DNA of 64,000 nt from Hevea brasiliensis. Taxonomy: Eukaryota; Streptophyta; Magnoliopsida; Malpighiales; Euphorbiaceae. Position numbers and translations under genes: made by a program. The stretch is taken from contig NC_079507.1 in NCBI RefSeq assembly GCF_030052815.1, positions 14,158,141-14,222,140 of the forward strand. Reading direction: 5' to 3'. The notes under the pieces are model-generated. The model had not been told where the DNA came from, did no database searches, and saw only the letters and a list, made by a program, of their open reading frames with translations. Positions within the stretch are counted from its first letter, which is position 1. The number at the start of each line of letters is the position of its first letter. This document shows positions 10,794 through 20,805 of the stretch, one piece after another.

Positions 10794-10835
10794 CTGAGTA
10801 TTTTTATACTCAGCGATAGCTTATTTTGCTGTCGC
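10794..10835 (+). other. Paired hairpins in B-family LTR
   Basis: After TTGTGCACCA, stem 1 is CTGAGTAT-TTTT-ATACTCAG (10794-10813). Stem 2 is GCGATAGC-TTATTTT-GCTGTCGC (10813-10835) with one T-G wobble. It has the same position and flank as in A, B and C. Confidence 0.7.
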
Positions 10836-11492
10836 AGATAAGAGAAAGGAGAAAGCAGCAGAGTGAGCTACTACTGATATTGAGGAGTACACTGATATTT
10901 TTGTATGGGTGTTATTTTATACCCTTGTAGTGATTTTTTATATAAATATTGTAATGTTTTATGTATCAATGTAAAGTTGAGCAGTTGTATAACAAATTAT
11001 AATAATATTATTTTTGGAACTTCTTTTTGTAAATTAAGATTTGTAATTGTGAATTTCATACTTTATACACTGTGAGTGAAGTTATGAAATATTTTGAGAT
11101 GATAAACTTTGATTGGATTGTGGAATTATTTTGAAGTGGATTGAATTGAGTTGACTTGAGATTATTTGGAGGTTGAGAGTTGTGAAAATTTTATTGGAAG
11201 TGTTTTTCTCAGGTATTTGAAGAACTGTTTTCTCAAAATACAGACGGTACTTTGCCGAAATTTTTATAAAATTTCTGAAAAATAAAAATAGATAAAAATT
11301 TTTACTAGTTTATAAGCTTTGAATAAATGATTTTAATTCCTACCAAAATGCTCACCATTTCCAAAATGCAAGAAAATAGTTTAAAAAAATCCCTTATAGT
11401 GTGCTTAATGAATTATCGGTTGGCGAAGTTTGGTAGTTCATTAAGTATTCTACGGGATCATGTTATACCTTACAGAGGGGTTAGGTGTGACA

Positions 11493-12930
11493 ATCACCTG
11501 TGCACTCAGTTGTCCTTTCCCCTTTTTGACCTATTTTAGGGCATATTTAAAATCGTATAAAAGCATCATTCTCTAGTCTTTTCCACAAGAAGTAAGAGAG
11601 AGAAAACGCAAGAAAGGAAAAGAAAGAAAAAGATGCCATTATTCCACTCAATTTTGGAAGCTACTGGAGACGTCCAAAGCTATAGAATTCAGAGATCTTA
11701 GATTCTTTCTTATGGGTTTTTTTTATTTTTAGCTTATTTTCATATTTCTTTCATCTTGTTCACCATTTTCTCTTGTATATATTACAATGAGTGAGTAGAA
11801 ATCCTAGATTTTAGAGTTGGGTATTATGTTTTAGATTAAGTTGTAAATTTAGACTGTTTTATTCCAAACTTTATATAAATATGAGTTTTTATTCTTCTCA
11901 TTGTGTGCTTATTTTACTTACCTAATGTTGGATCCTATTAAGTTTAATTTTTAATCTTTGATTGAAGGACCGAGAGGTGAAAATCATTAATAGATAATCA
12001 AGAATTTAAACTTAAAACACCTAGTGTTAAAGATAAACTAGGAATTTAAGAAGATCTATTGATTGATTAAAAAGCTTTTATGGTTTTGAGTGAATTAAAT
12101 ATCACACAAGAGTGGGTTTTAATTGTCTTAAATTTAAAGGCTTTATGTCCTTTCATATTCTTCATCATTTTCTCTTGTAAATATTACCATAAATGAGTAG
12201 AAATCCTAGATTTTAGAGTTGGGTACTATGTTTTAGATTAGGTTGTGGATTTGCACTGGTTTATTCCAAATTTTATATAAATATGAGTTTTGATTCTTCC
12301 CCTTGTGTGCTTATTTTACTTACCCAGTGTTGGATCCTATTCGGTCTAGTTTTTAATCTTTCATTGAAGGACTAAGAGGTGAAAATTATTGATAGATAAT
12401 CAAGGATTTAAACTTAAAACACCTAGTGCTAGAGATAAACTCAGGATTTAAGAGGATTTATAAATTGATTAAAAAGCTTTGTGGTTTTAAGTGACTTAAA
12501 TATCGCACAAGAGTAGGTTTTAATTTTCTTAAACTTACCCTTTGATTTGCTTGAGAAAAAAATTAAAGGATTTCCAAATCAATCACCTTCAAACTCTATT
12601 TTCTTTTAAAATTGGATGAATCAAGACAAATCCCAATTAATTTAAGCATAAACCCTAACTTTGGAATCATTTTCACCATTAATTAGTCTTTGATTTTAAT
12701 TACCACTATTATTTTATTTTGATTCCATCTACTTTAAGAGTTTATTTGCTTATTAGTCATCTAATTGCTTAGATTTATTGATTTTATTGAGTCCATTTAC
12801 ATTTAAGCTTTATTTCCTTTATCATTAGCCTAAAAAATCTCTTCATTCATAGTTTGGTATTCAAACACAAATCCTTGTGGGACGATATTTTTACTTTACT
12901 ACTTGATTTGGCCCGTATGCAGATTTCACA
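11493..12930 (+). mobile_element. LTR-like sequence of unknown family
   Basis: No gene. The start has features of an LTR promoter and leader (TATAAAAGC at about 11557, then an A/G-rich segment around 11590-11640). The end has CAAATCCTTGTGGGACGAT (about 12869), a phrase common near the 3' end of LTRs in several plant families. The middle holds the tandem duplication described separately. I cannot place its termini or family. It abuts the Copia relic. Confidence 0.4.
11762..12541 (+). repeat. Diverged tandem duplication, two units of about 405 bp
   Basis: Unit 1 starts near 11762 (TTCACCATTTTCTCTTGTA) and unit 2 near 12164 (TTCATCATTTTCTCTTGTA). Both contain GAGTAGAAATCCTAGATTTT, GTTGGATCCTATT, GATAGATAATCAAG or TAGATAATCAAG, AAAACACCTAGTG and CACAAGAGT in the same order. 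Substitutions and small indels show the duplication is old. Confidence 0.82.
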
Positions 12931-13328
12931 TCATTTATATTTGAGAAATGCAAACTTAAAATCTTTGAAGAGTTCAAAGAGTTTAGACCTGAAGTATAAA
13001 AAATATATGGGAAAAGGTATTAAAGTCTTTAATTTGATCAAGACTAAGAATACTCAAGTATTGAATTTGATGAGTTCCTATTTGAACAAGTTATTGTGTG
13101 TCAATTAAAAAGTGAGGAAGATTAAGTTAGATAAAGCATCATCAAATAACAAATTAAATAGATGCAAATCCTTCTAGTAATGATTATACCCATTAGTAAT
13201 GTCATCATATCAATATGTTGAAGTTAATTTCTTTGTCTCATCCTTTGAAAGGATATAGAATTCTACATGAAAATGTACAAAAATTGTTCAATCATGTAGA
13301 GATTGGTTATAGAAATGATCATACAATT
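12931..13328 (+). pseudogene. Ancient Copia relic, piece 1: integrase core to pre-RT linker
   Basis: Non-coding now, but collinear at DNA level with element D. The stretch at 12945-13090 (ATCTTTGAAGAGTTCAAAGAG, then GGTATTAAAGTC) aligns with the D integrase at 59905-60020. The stretch at 13232-13295 (TCTCATCC...TTCTACATGAAA) aligns with D at 60602-60640, just before the RT. It ends at the LINE target duplication. The chance ORFs at 12854-13108 and 13215-13784 cross it. Confidence 0.7.
13311..13328. repeat. LINE target-site duplication, left copy (18 bp)
   Basis: AGAAATGATCATACAATT here and AGAAATTATCATACAATT at 14573-14590 differ at one base. The length is typical of LINE target-primed insertion. 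Confidence 0.85.
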
Positions 13329-14572
13329 CTCAACTCAACTCAACTATGCTTTTATCCAAAAAATTTGGGGTCAGCTATATGGATTCTCTTTCTCCACTCT
13401 AAACGATTTTGGGTTAAATCCTCGAAAATGTGTAATGCTTCTAGGTCATATTGTACTACTCTCCTCCAAGTCAGTTTAGGTCTACCCCTTCTTTTCTTTC
13501 TATCCTCTACCCTAATGCGCTCTACTTGTCTAACTGGAGCCTCCGTATGTTTATGCTTCACAAGACCAAACCACCTCAATCTCCTTTCTCTCAACTTATC
13601 CTCAATTGGCACAACTCCTACCATTTCTTTAATACTCTCATTATGGACTTTATCTAGTCTAGTATGGCCACTCATCCACCTTAACATTCTCATCTCCGTA
13701 ACTCTTATCTTAGACACAAATGACTCCTTTAGTGCCCAACACTCACTACCATATAACATGGCTGGTTGTATGGTTGTACGGTAGAATTTTTCTTTCAACT
13801 TATTAGAAATCTTGCGATCACATAAAACTCCCATGGCACATCTCCACTTTAACCATCCGGCTTTAATCCTATGACTAACATCCTCCTCACATCCCCCATC
13901 TACTTGAAGGACTGACCCGAGATATTTAAAGTGATTACTTTAGGACAGTATCACTACATTCAAACTAACTCTTTATCTATCACCAGTTTGGCCTTCACTG
14001 AACTTGCAATGCCTGTATTCTGTTTTCGTTCTACTTAACTTAAAGCCTTTTGACTCTAGAGTACTTCTCCAAAGCTCTAGCTTTCTATGGACTCCTTCTT
14101 GTGTCTCATCTATCCAAACTATATCATTCGCAAATATCATGCATCAAGGGATACTCTTTTGTATATGTTTCGTTAATTCATCTAAAACTAATGTAAAAAG
14201 GTAAGGGCTTACAGTTGAACCTTGATGTAATCCAATTGAGATAGGAAAATCTCTTGTGTCTCCTCCTACTATGTGCACAATAGTAGTTGCTCCTTCATAC
14301 ATGTCTTTCAACACTTGTATGTACCTAATAGATACCCCCTTTTATTCTAACACTCTCCATAAGATATCTCTTAGAATACTATCATAAGTCTTCTCCAAAT
14401 CGATAAAAACTATGTGTAAATCTTTCGTCACATCTCTATATTTCTCCATCAAGCTTCTAATGAGAAAGATCACTTCTATAGTTGAACGATCAGGCATGAA
14501 GCCAAATTGATTGGGAGAGATAGAACTATCATGACGTAGTCGATGTTTCATAACTGTCTCCCACAACTTCAT
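13329..14572 (-). mobile_element. 5'-truncated RTE-type LINE
   Basis: A minus-strand LINE of about 1.24 kb. Its 3' end (13329-13345) is a short (TTGAG)n tail instead of poly(A), preceded by CCCCAAATTTTTTGGAT. The RT part (about 14342-14572 and on to 14100) has KLWETVMKHRLRHD, ISPNQFGFMPDRSTIE and FIDLEKTYD, typical of the plant RTE clade. The C-terminal part (13352-13834) has QPAMLYGSECWALK, RMLRWMSGHTRLD, LRERRLRWFG and a basic stretch. The 5' end is truncated inside the RT domain, as is usual for LINEs. The catalytic box reads FAND instead of FADD (Asn codon at 14126-14128), and stops split the frame, so it is dead. Confidence 0.9.
13346..14572 (-). pseudogene. LINE ORF2 remnant (RT and C-terminal domain)
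   Basis: Two open pieces (14342-14572 and 13352-13834) are linked by a frame with several stops. Residues between them, such as the catalytic FAND box and LDELTKHIQ, can still be read. The family's ORF2 also has an N-terminal endonuclease, absent here because of the 5' truncation. It once primed insertion of its own RNA at nicked DNA. The plus-strand ORFs at 13451-13657 and 14004-14204 are shadows. Confidence 0.85.
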
Positions 14573-14698
14573 AGAAATTATCATACAATTAATGAAGAAA
14601 TTATATTGGATATATATTTCTTATTAATAGTAAAAGCCATAAGTTCTATAATGGATAGATAGAGACCTATAAGGCAAAGCTAATTGTGAAAGAGTTTC
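14573..14698 (+). pseudogene. Ancient Copia relic, piece 2: start of RT
   Basis: After the second LINE duplication the relic continues. GAGACCTATAAGGCAAAGCT at 14663-14682 aligns with D at 60871-60890, a conserved RT region, and GAAAGAGTTTC with D just after. It stops at GTTTC (14694-14698), the insertion point of element B. Confidence 0.82.
14694..14698. repeat. Target-site duplication of element B, left copy (GTTTC)
   Basis: Repeated at 52029-52033 next to the other end of B. Across B the Copia relic alignment to D resumes at exactly the next bases. Confidence 0.92.
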
Positions 14699-17600
14699 TG
14701 TCACACCTTACCCCTCTGTAAGGCATAACATGATCCCATATAATACCTAATGAACTACCGAACTTCACCTACCGATAACTCATTAAGTACTCTACAAGGG
14801 ATTTTAAAACAATTTTCTTATTTTTATAAGTGGTGAGCATTTTCTAATAGGTATTAAAATCATTTAATTAAAGTTGAAAACTAGTTAAGATTTTTGGCCC
14901 ATTTTATTTTTCCACAAATTTTATAGAAATTTCAGCAGAGTTCCGTCTGTATTTTGAGAAAACAGTTCTTCAAATACCTGAAAAAAAAAAACACTTCCAA
15001 TAATTTTTCTCAACAACTTCTTCAAATTCACAATCATCCCAACCAATTTCAACATCATTTATCAACTTCCAAAAATTCAAATCCACAATATCCAATTCAA
15101 ATCCACAATATCCAATTCAAATACCATCCAAAATATTACTAATTACTTTCATTCAAATTAGAATAAAATACTTCCATTCATATGTAATTAAATGTAAAAC
15201 AACTTATATACATCATACTAAAAATTTACATTAGGAAAAATCCAACTAAAATTTATTACAAACTTTGTACAAACTACTCAAGACCAATTTCACATGTCTA
15301 TACCTTTACATACATTACATACATCAAAATATATTTTTATAGTCAGGGTATAAAATATACCCGATAACTTCAAGCAGATAGGTCCTCAATCCTCAGCAGC
15401 TCAGTCTGCTGCTCCTCTAGTCTCTAAATCTGCAATGAGAATAATGACCATCACGAGTACTAGGACTCAGTGGTGCACAACATACTAAAATAATCTTTAT
15501 AAAGAATTTAAATCACATTTATTCAAAAAATTGGACTGAACATGAGAATTAAATACAAAACATGAATTATGAGATTTTAATCCAAACAATTTCATTTCGA
15601 AGTATCAAAACCAATTTCATAAAACCTACAGTTATATCATGCCATTCGAAACAAATATAATCTCAATAGCCAGACGCTAAGGAGAAGTCACATCACAAGG
15701 CTAGCTAGCTCAAATATATGGATATCCATTTAATTTCTTCTTCTACTGGCACACACCTCAATACTTCAGCCAGAGAAGGAATCAAAATTCGAAACTGATT
15801 ACCCCCACTAGTCATGCTAGTGAGGTGTTCAAATATATGGTCATGACACTGTGGTTTCAAAACTTATCTTAACAATTTACTAAACATTGTCATTTCAAAT
15901 ATACATAAATAACTTTCAACAATTTAAATCAAAAGCATAATAAACATTTCATCACAATGATATCACAATTCAATATTTCAAATTATTTAAAACAATATGC
16001 AAAAGATAAATTACAGAAATTATATGTGCACAAACCTTAAGCGAATCGCCTCTTGGCCTTGACTCGACACCTCGGGTTCCTTCCCGGTATTCTTTGCAAC
16101 TGAAACACACAGTTTTATAGTGTTTCAGTATCATAACTTATCAAAAATCCAAAATAAATTTAATTTCTGTTTTACCTAGCTCTAATGTGCTAAACTTGAC
16201 CTTTTTTAAAAATTTGTATTTTGGGATTGCTATTCACTACACTATTCAAGTCATTTTGTTGACTTTCTAAGGCTTAATAGGTATGGGAATTCCAACTTCA
16301 CCCACATACCACATTTTGATAACTAAATTTGTTGGTTTTGGTTATTTACTCAAATTCTAAGTCTTTTAGGCAAATTTGCAAATTTTCAGTTTTGGTGTCT
16401 TAAGTTACACTATTCCATTGGTCATTTTTTTGTTAGAATTTGACAAAACTTTCTTCATAGAAAATGTTTCCTATTGTCCTAACTTTATTCTCCTTTTTGA
16501 ATCACTCCATTTGGAGTTTTGTAACTCAAGTTATAGCTATTTGAATCATGGCTGCCGGATTGGACTTAACCCAGATTTTCTGGGCAAATTCTGGTTCTGG
16601 CAGTTTTAGGTCACCAATTTTGGGTGGCCAAATGACTTAGTTAAGTGCATAATTTGAGTTTGTATTCTTCATAAAAGTTTTAGGTCTATATCTCAACTAT
16701 CCACTGGTAAAATTTCAGGTCATTTAGACCTGCCTAGCCCAAGTTATGGCCAAATGAACAAATACTGTTCATTTAGCCATTTCTGTACAGGTCGAACTGC
16801 AAAAATCCAAATTTGGTCAATTTGTTCACTAGGTTTTGGTCACTTTTTTGGCATGATTCCTAAATGAAAAATGTGTCATTTTGTGTCTATTTTCATTCAC
16901 AATTGGTCTCATACCAATTGGACTTGTAAATTTTCAGTTTTGGTCCCTCAAAGGGACCTTAGTCTTGCTGCCAGCAACTTGACCATTTTCAATCTGAATT
17001 TAAACTCACCTGTAACACTTTCAACACATCTCAATTGGTCACAAATGACCATTTCTCACCTCAAACTAGGTCAAAGACATCATTTCACAATTTCTCACAT
17101 TTTTTACTCCTAAATCCTAAGTGTCCAAAACCCAAACTCATGCAAAAGGCTCAATTAGTTAAATCAAAGTGCAATTAAAGTGTCTAAACATTGTTTACAT
17201 ACTTTACCAAGCTTAATTGTGTCTTTAATTGCATCCATATCACTCACATCCTAAATCTTATATGTTGACCGAATTTCACATATACTCTACACACTTGGTT
17301 TGTTTCATTTCTTTTATCAATTCTAAATTTATATTCCACTACATAAACAAAACTTTAAATAGAATTTGAAGGGAATAAGCACTAACCTCTTCTTTGTATT
17401 TCAATCTTCCAACCCTCCAATTTTTCTTTAATTTCATTTCTCCCAAACTCGTCCTTGAAGCTTAATTTGAGGATTTCTACTAATTTTCTAAGGGATTTAT
17501 GGAGGGTTTTAAGATCACAAAAGCTCAAAGGAAAGCTTTAATGGAGGAAAGAAAAAAAAAATTTAGAGAGAGAGAATGAAGAGTGGCGGCCTAAAGTGAT

Positions 17601-18272
17601 GAAGAAGACCAAATTTTAATTTTCTTTGTTTAGTTATTTTTATTGTATATTTATTCAATTTTTGACTTAGTGAAAAAAAATTATTTTTATTTTTATGATC
17701 ATGCTTAGGTCACCACATGATGTCATTATATTCTTTTCTTTTTTTTGATTTTTTTTTCATCTCTTTTTTTTAGTTCTTTAATTTAATTCCTGCTTCTGAA
17801 ATTTTCTTTTCTCTTTATTTGACAGTTAGGTTAGGAGCCAGCTCTCGGGGTCAATTGACCAAATTGCCCCTCGCCGGTTCAACCCAGTTTGTAAATAACT
17901 CAATATTTCTTCCGGCTCCCTGACCTAATTATTTGATTGGCTTAACAACCTTTTTTCGTGATTTTCTCTTTTCCACTGTGTTCGTAATAGTCCTAAGGAC
18001 CGTGATGTCACATTTTATGGTTCGAAATTCGAGTTTAAATTAACTTTGCAATCCTTCCCGAGAAGGTCACCCATTGTTGTGACTCTCGGCTCGTTTAACT
18101 TCTTATATTCTGTTTTTCTTATTCATACTTAACTAATTAGCAATTGCTAATTATTTGTGTTTATGGCTTCTCTAGTTGTCTTAAGTGTGGTTCTAATCCC
18201 CTTAATTGTTCGGACCAGCTCCAATCACTGGAATAGTGAAATATACCAGGCTATGCAAATAGGGTTGTTACA
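14699..18272 (-). mobile_element. 3' LTR of element B (left, 3.57 kb)
   Basis: It begins TGTCACACC and ends GTTGTTACA on the plus strand and matches 48469-52028 over its length. It includes the hairpin-pair site at about 15424-15476, where C-to-T changes have weakened both stems. A direct repeat of about 18 bp (AATATCCAATTCAAATCCAC) is duplicated at about 15087-15120 in this copy only. No gene is present. Confidence 0.93.
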
Positions 18273-18320
18273 ATTCTCTCCCCCCCCCTAAAAATAAATT
18301 TCGTCTCGAAATTTTACCTG
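18273..18320 (-). other. Polypurine tract and palindrome of element B
   Basis: On the minus strand, a long G run followed by AGAGAAT abuts the LTR. Upstream is AAATTTCG-AGA-CGAAATTT, a perfect 8 bp stem. The same layout occurs before each C LTR. Confidence 0.8.
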
Positions 18321-18323
18321 GTA

Positions 18324-19055
18324 TCAATCTCTGAACAGCTGTGGGTGCTGTCTCCTCATGTCCTCCTCTCGTTCCCAAGTAGCCTCCAGGCCCGAATGAT
18401 GGTTCCACAGCACTTTCACTAATGGTATTTGCTTGTTCCATAGCTGTTTCACCTCATAATCTAGAATCTCTATGGGTTCTTCCTCATATGTGAGGTCTGG
18501 ATTCACTTCAATTTCCTCTACTGGTAGTACATGAGATGGGTCTGATCGATACCTCCTCAACATAGACACATGAAAGACATTTTGTATCTTCTCTAATTCT
18601 GGAGGTAGTGCCAATCGATATGCCAAAGGACTCACTCTTTGCAGAACCTCATATGGCCCAATGAAACGAGGACTCAGTTTTCCCTTTCTGCCGAATCTCA
18701 TAATTCTCTTCCAAGGAGAAACCTTGATGAATACTTTCTCACCCACTGCATACTCAATATTTCTTCTCTTCAAATCAATATAGGACTTCTGACGGTTTGA
18801 TGCAGTCTTAAGTCGATATCTGATCACCTTGATCTTCTCCTTAGTCTGCTGAACAATTTCGGGCCCAATCATCTTCCTTTCACCCATGCTATCCCAATAC
18901 AACGGGGTTCTACATTTTCTGCCATACAAAGCTTCATATGGAGGCATCCCAATGCTTGATTGGTAGCTATTGTTGTAAGCAAACTCAATCAAAGGCAAGT
19001 GTGTGTCCCAACTGCCCTCAAACTCAATCACACAAGCCTGTAGCATGTCCTCCAA
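18324..19055 (-). pseudogene. Element B integrase C-terminus and chromodomain
   Basis: A 243-codon open piece. It begins in the integrase core end (LQACVIEFEGSWDTHLPLIE, YEALYGRKCRTPLYW). It continues through the linker (SYIDLKRRNIEYAVGEKVF) and the GPY/F module with RFIGPYEVLQRVSPLAYRL, and ends with a chromodomain (YEVKQLWNKQIPLVKVLW, GLEATWEREEDM). This is the best-preserved chromodomain in the window. It is joined in frame to the integrase core through a single TAG at about 19074-19076. It would direct integration towards marked nucleosomes. Confidence 0.88.
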
Positions 19056-19076
19056 TATCTGAATTACTCTCTCAGA

Positions 19077-19508
19077 CTAGCCATCTGTCTGTGGGTGGAA
19101 TGCAGTACTGAAGTTCAATCTAGTTCCTAGGGCTCTCTGAAGACTACCCCAGAATCTAGAAGTGAACCTAGGATCTCTGTCTGATACGATGGATACTGGC
19201 ACTCCATGCAGTCTCACAATCTCATCTATATACAACTTGGCCAATCTTTCTAAACTGTAGTCCATCCGAACTGGCAGAAAATGAGCAGACTTGGTTAGTC
19301 TGTCAACAATGACCCATACTGCATCATGACTCTTTTGTGTCCTCAGAAGTCCCATCACAAAATCCATCGTTATTCTCTCCCATTTCTATTCTGGTACTGG
19401 TAGTGGATGTAACAACCCAGCGGGTACTTGATGCTCAGCCTTTACTTGCTGATAAGTTAGGCATTTAGAAACAAACTCTGCCACATCTCTTTTCATACCC
19501 ATCCACCA
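19077..19508 (-). pseudogene. Element B integrase catalytic core
   Basis: The open piece 19077-19367 carries the first Asp (MDFVMGL), [12 protein letters not shown] and the second Asp (SDRDPRF). It runs to FHPQTDG, where a TAG precedes the Glu-containing SERV. Upstream (19368-19508) TGG-to-TAG and TAC/TAT-to-TAA changes break the frame, and the second Cys of the zinc-binding KCLTC reads Tyr. Integrase would insert the cDNA; this one lacks a zinc ligand. Confidence 0.86.
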
Positions 19509-19952
19509 TTAATGCTTCTTTAGCCCTCTATACATTTTTGTGCCACCAGGGTGCATGGCAAAAGGAGACTCATGTGCTTCCTTCAAAATGATCTGCCTTA
19601 AATCAACATCATCAGGAACACACATTCTGCCCTGGTGTAGCAGTAGACCGTCATCTCTTATTGAGAATTCTGGTTTCTTGCCCTGCCTGACTTCTTCCAA
19701 TAGCTTCTGATACTTCTGATCATTCTGAGCAGCCATTCTGATCTGATCAATCAACACTGGCTGTACATGCCATGCCACTACTGTCTGTCCCTCATCATTA
19801 ATCTCTAAGCTGGCATGTAATGATTTCAACTCATGTACCATAGACAAAAGAGTAACCCGTAGACTTGCCATAGTCTTGCGACTTAAGGCATTAGCCACAA
19901 CATTAGCTTTCCCTAACTGATAGTCTATCAGACAATCATAGTCTTTTATCAA
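19509..19952 (-). pseudogene. Element B RNase H end and integrase zinc domain
   Basis: A 147-codon open piece: end of RNase H (KDYDCLIDYQLGKANVVANA, LSRK), a variable linker, then the integrase N-terminus with both His ligands (KEAHESPFAMHPGGTKM). It is cut from the upstream RT by a TAG at about 19967 within the [12 protein letters not shown] motif and from the downstream core by TAA at 19508. Confidence 0.86.
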
Positions 19953-19967
19953 CTCTAACCATCTCTT

Positions 19968-20804
19968 CTATCTCAAATTCAACTCTTTTTGAGTGGCCAA
20001 ATACTTCAAAGTCTTATGATTTGTGTAGATATAGCACTTCTCTCCATACAAATAATGTCTCCAGATCTTAAGAGCAAACACTATAGCTGCAAGCTCCAAG
20101 TCATGTGTCGGATAATTCCTCTCATGTGGTTTCAGCTGGCGTGATGTATAGGCAATGACATTTCGATCTTGCATCAATACACAGCCTAACCCATTGTGAG
20201 AAGCATCACTGTAAACTGTGTATTCTTTACCCGGGGTAGGTAAAGTCAGGACTGGAGCCTCAGTCAAACATTTCTTCAATTCATCAAAACTCTGCTGGCA
20301 TTTATCCATCCACTGAAATTTCACATCTTTTTGAAGTAACTTGGTCAATGGAGATGCCAACATGGAGAATCCCTTCACAAATCGACGATAGTATCCAGCT
20401 AAACCCAGAAAACTGCAAATCTCGGTGATATTCTTGGGTGGCCTCCAATTAAGGACAGCTTCTATCTCACTTGGATCTACCTTGATGCCCTCTACTGATA
20501 CTATATGCCCCAAGAAAGATATTTCTTTCAGCCAAAATTCACATTTCGACAATTTGGCGTATAGCTGTTTCTCCCTCAAAGTCTGTAGTACAATTCGCAG
20601 ATGTCTATCATGCTCTTCTGCACTCCTCGAATAGACCAATATATCATCTATGAATACCACAACAAACTGGTCGAGGTATGGTCTGAAGATAGTGTTCATC
20701 AGATCCATAAAAGCAGCCGGAGCATTATATAACCCGAGTGGCATGACCAAGAACTCATAATGGCCATAGCAGGTTCTAAAGGTAGCTTTAGAAATGCTCT
20801 ACTC
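19968..20804 (-). pseudogene. Element B reverse transcriptase palm, thumb and RNase H
   Basis: The open piece 19968-20750 has the RT palm with FIDDILVYS, then [20 protein letters not shown], and the RNase H start with SDASHNGLG and [14 protein letters not shown]. Its upstream end is interrupted by array C at 20805. The part carrying the RT N-terminus lies 25 kb away at 46118-46796. Even without C, the junction codons include TAA and TAG, so the frame was already broken there. The plus-strand ORF at 20425-20634 is a shadow. Confidence 0.9.
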
Positions 20805-20805
20805 T
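20801..20805. repeat. Target-site duplication of array C, left copy (ACTCT)
   Basis: Identical to 46118-46122. It shows the whole 25.3 kb array has one integration site inside the RT of B. Confidence 0.92.

Larger units (their letters stand above)
10176..11492 (+). mobile_element. B-family Gypsy LTR, right part
   Basis: This continues the LTR of 1-1283 and ends with TTACAGAGGGG then TTAGGTGTGACA, the same terminus as the B LTRs read in reverse. The 3' neighbour at 11493 is not a primer site, so this is a 3' LTR or a solo LTR rather than a 5' LTR. The hairpin pair is at 10794-10835. Confidence 0.85.

Noticed and set aside
18279..18290. Long C run as a sequencing fault
   Set aside because: It is the complement of the G-rich polypurine tract expected next to the B 3' LTR.
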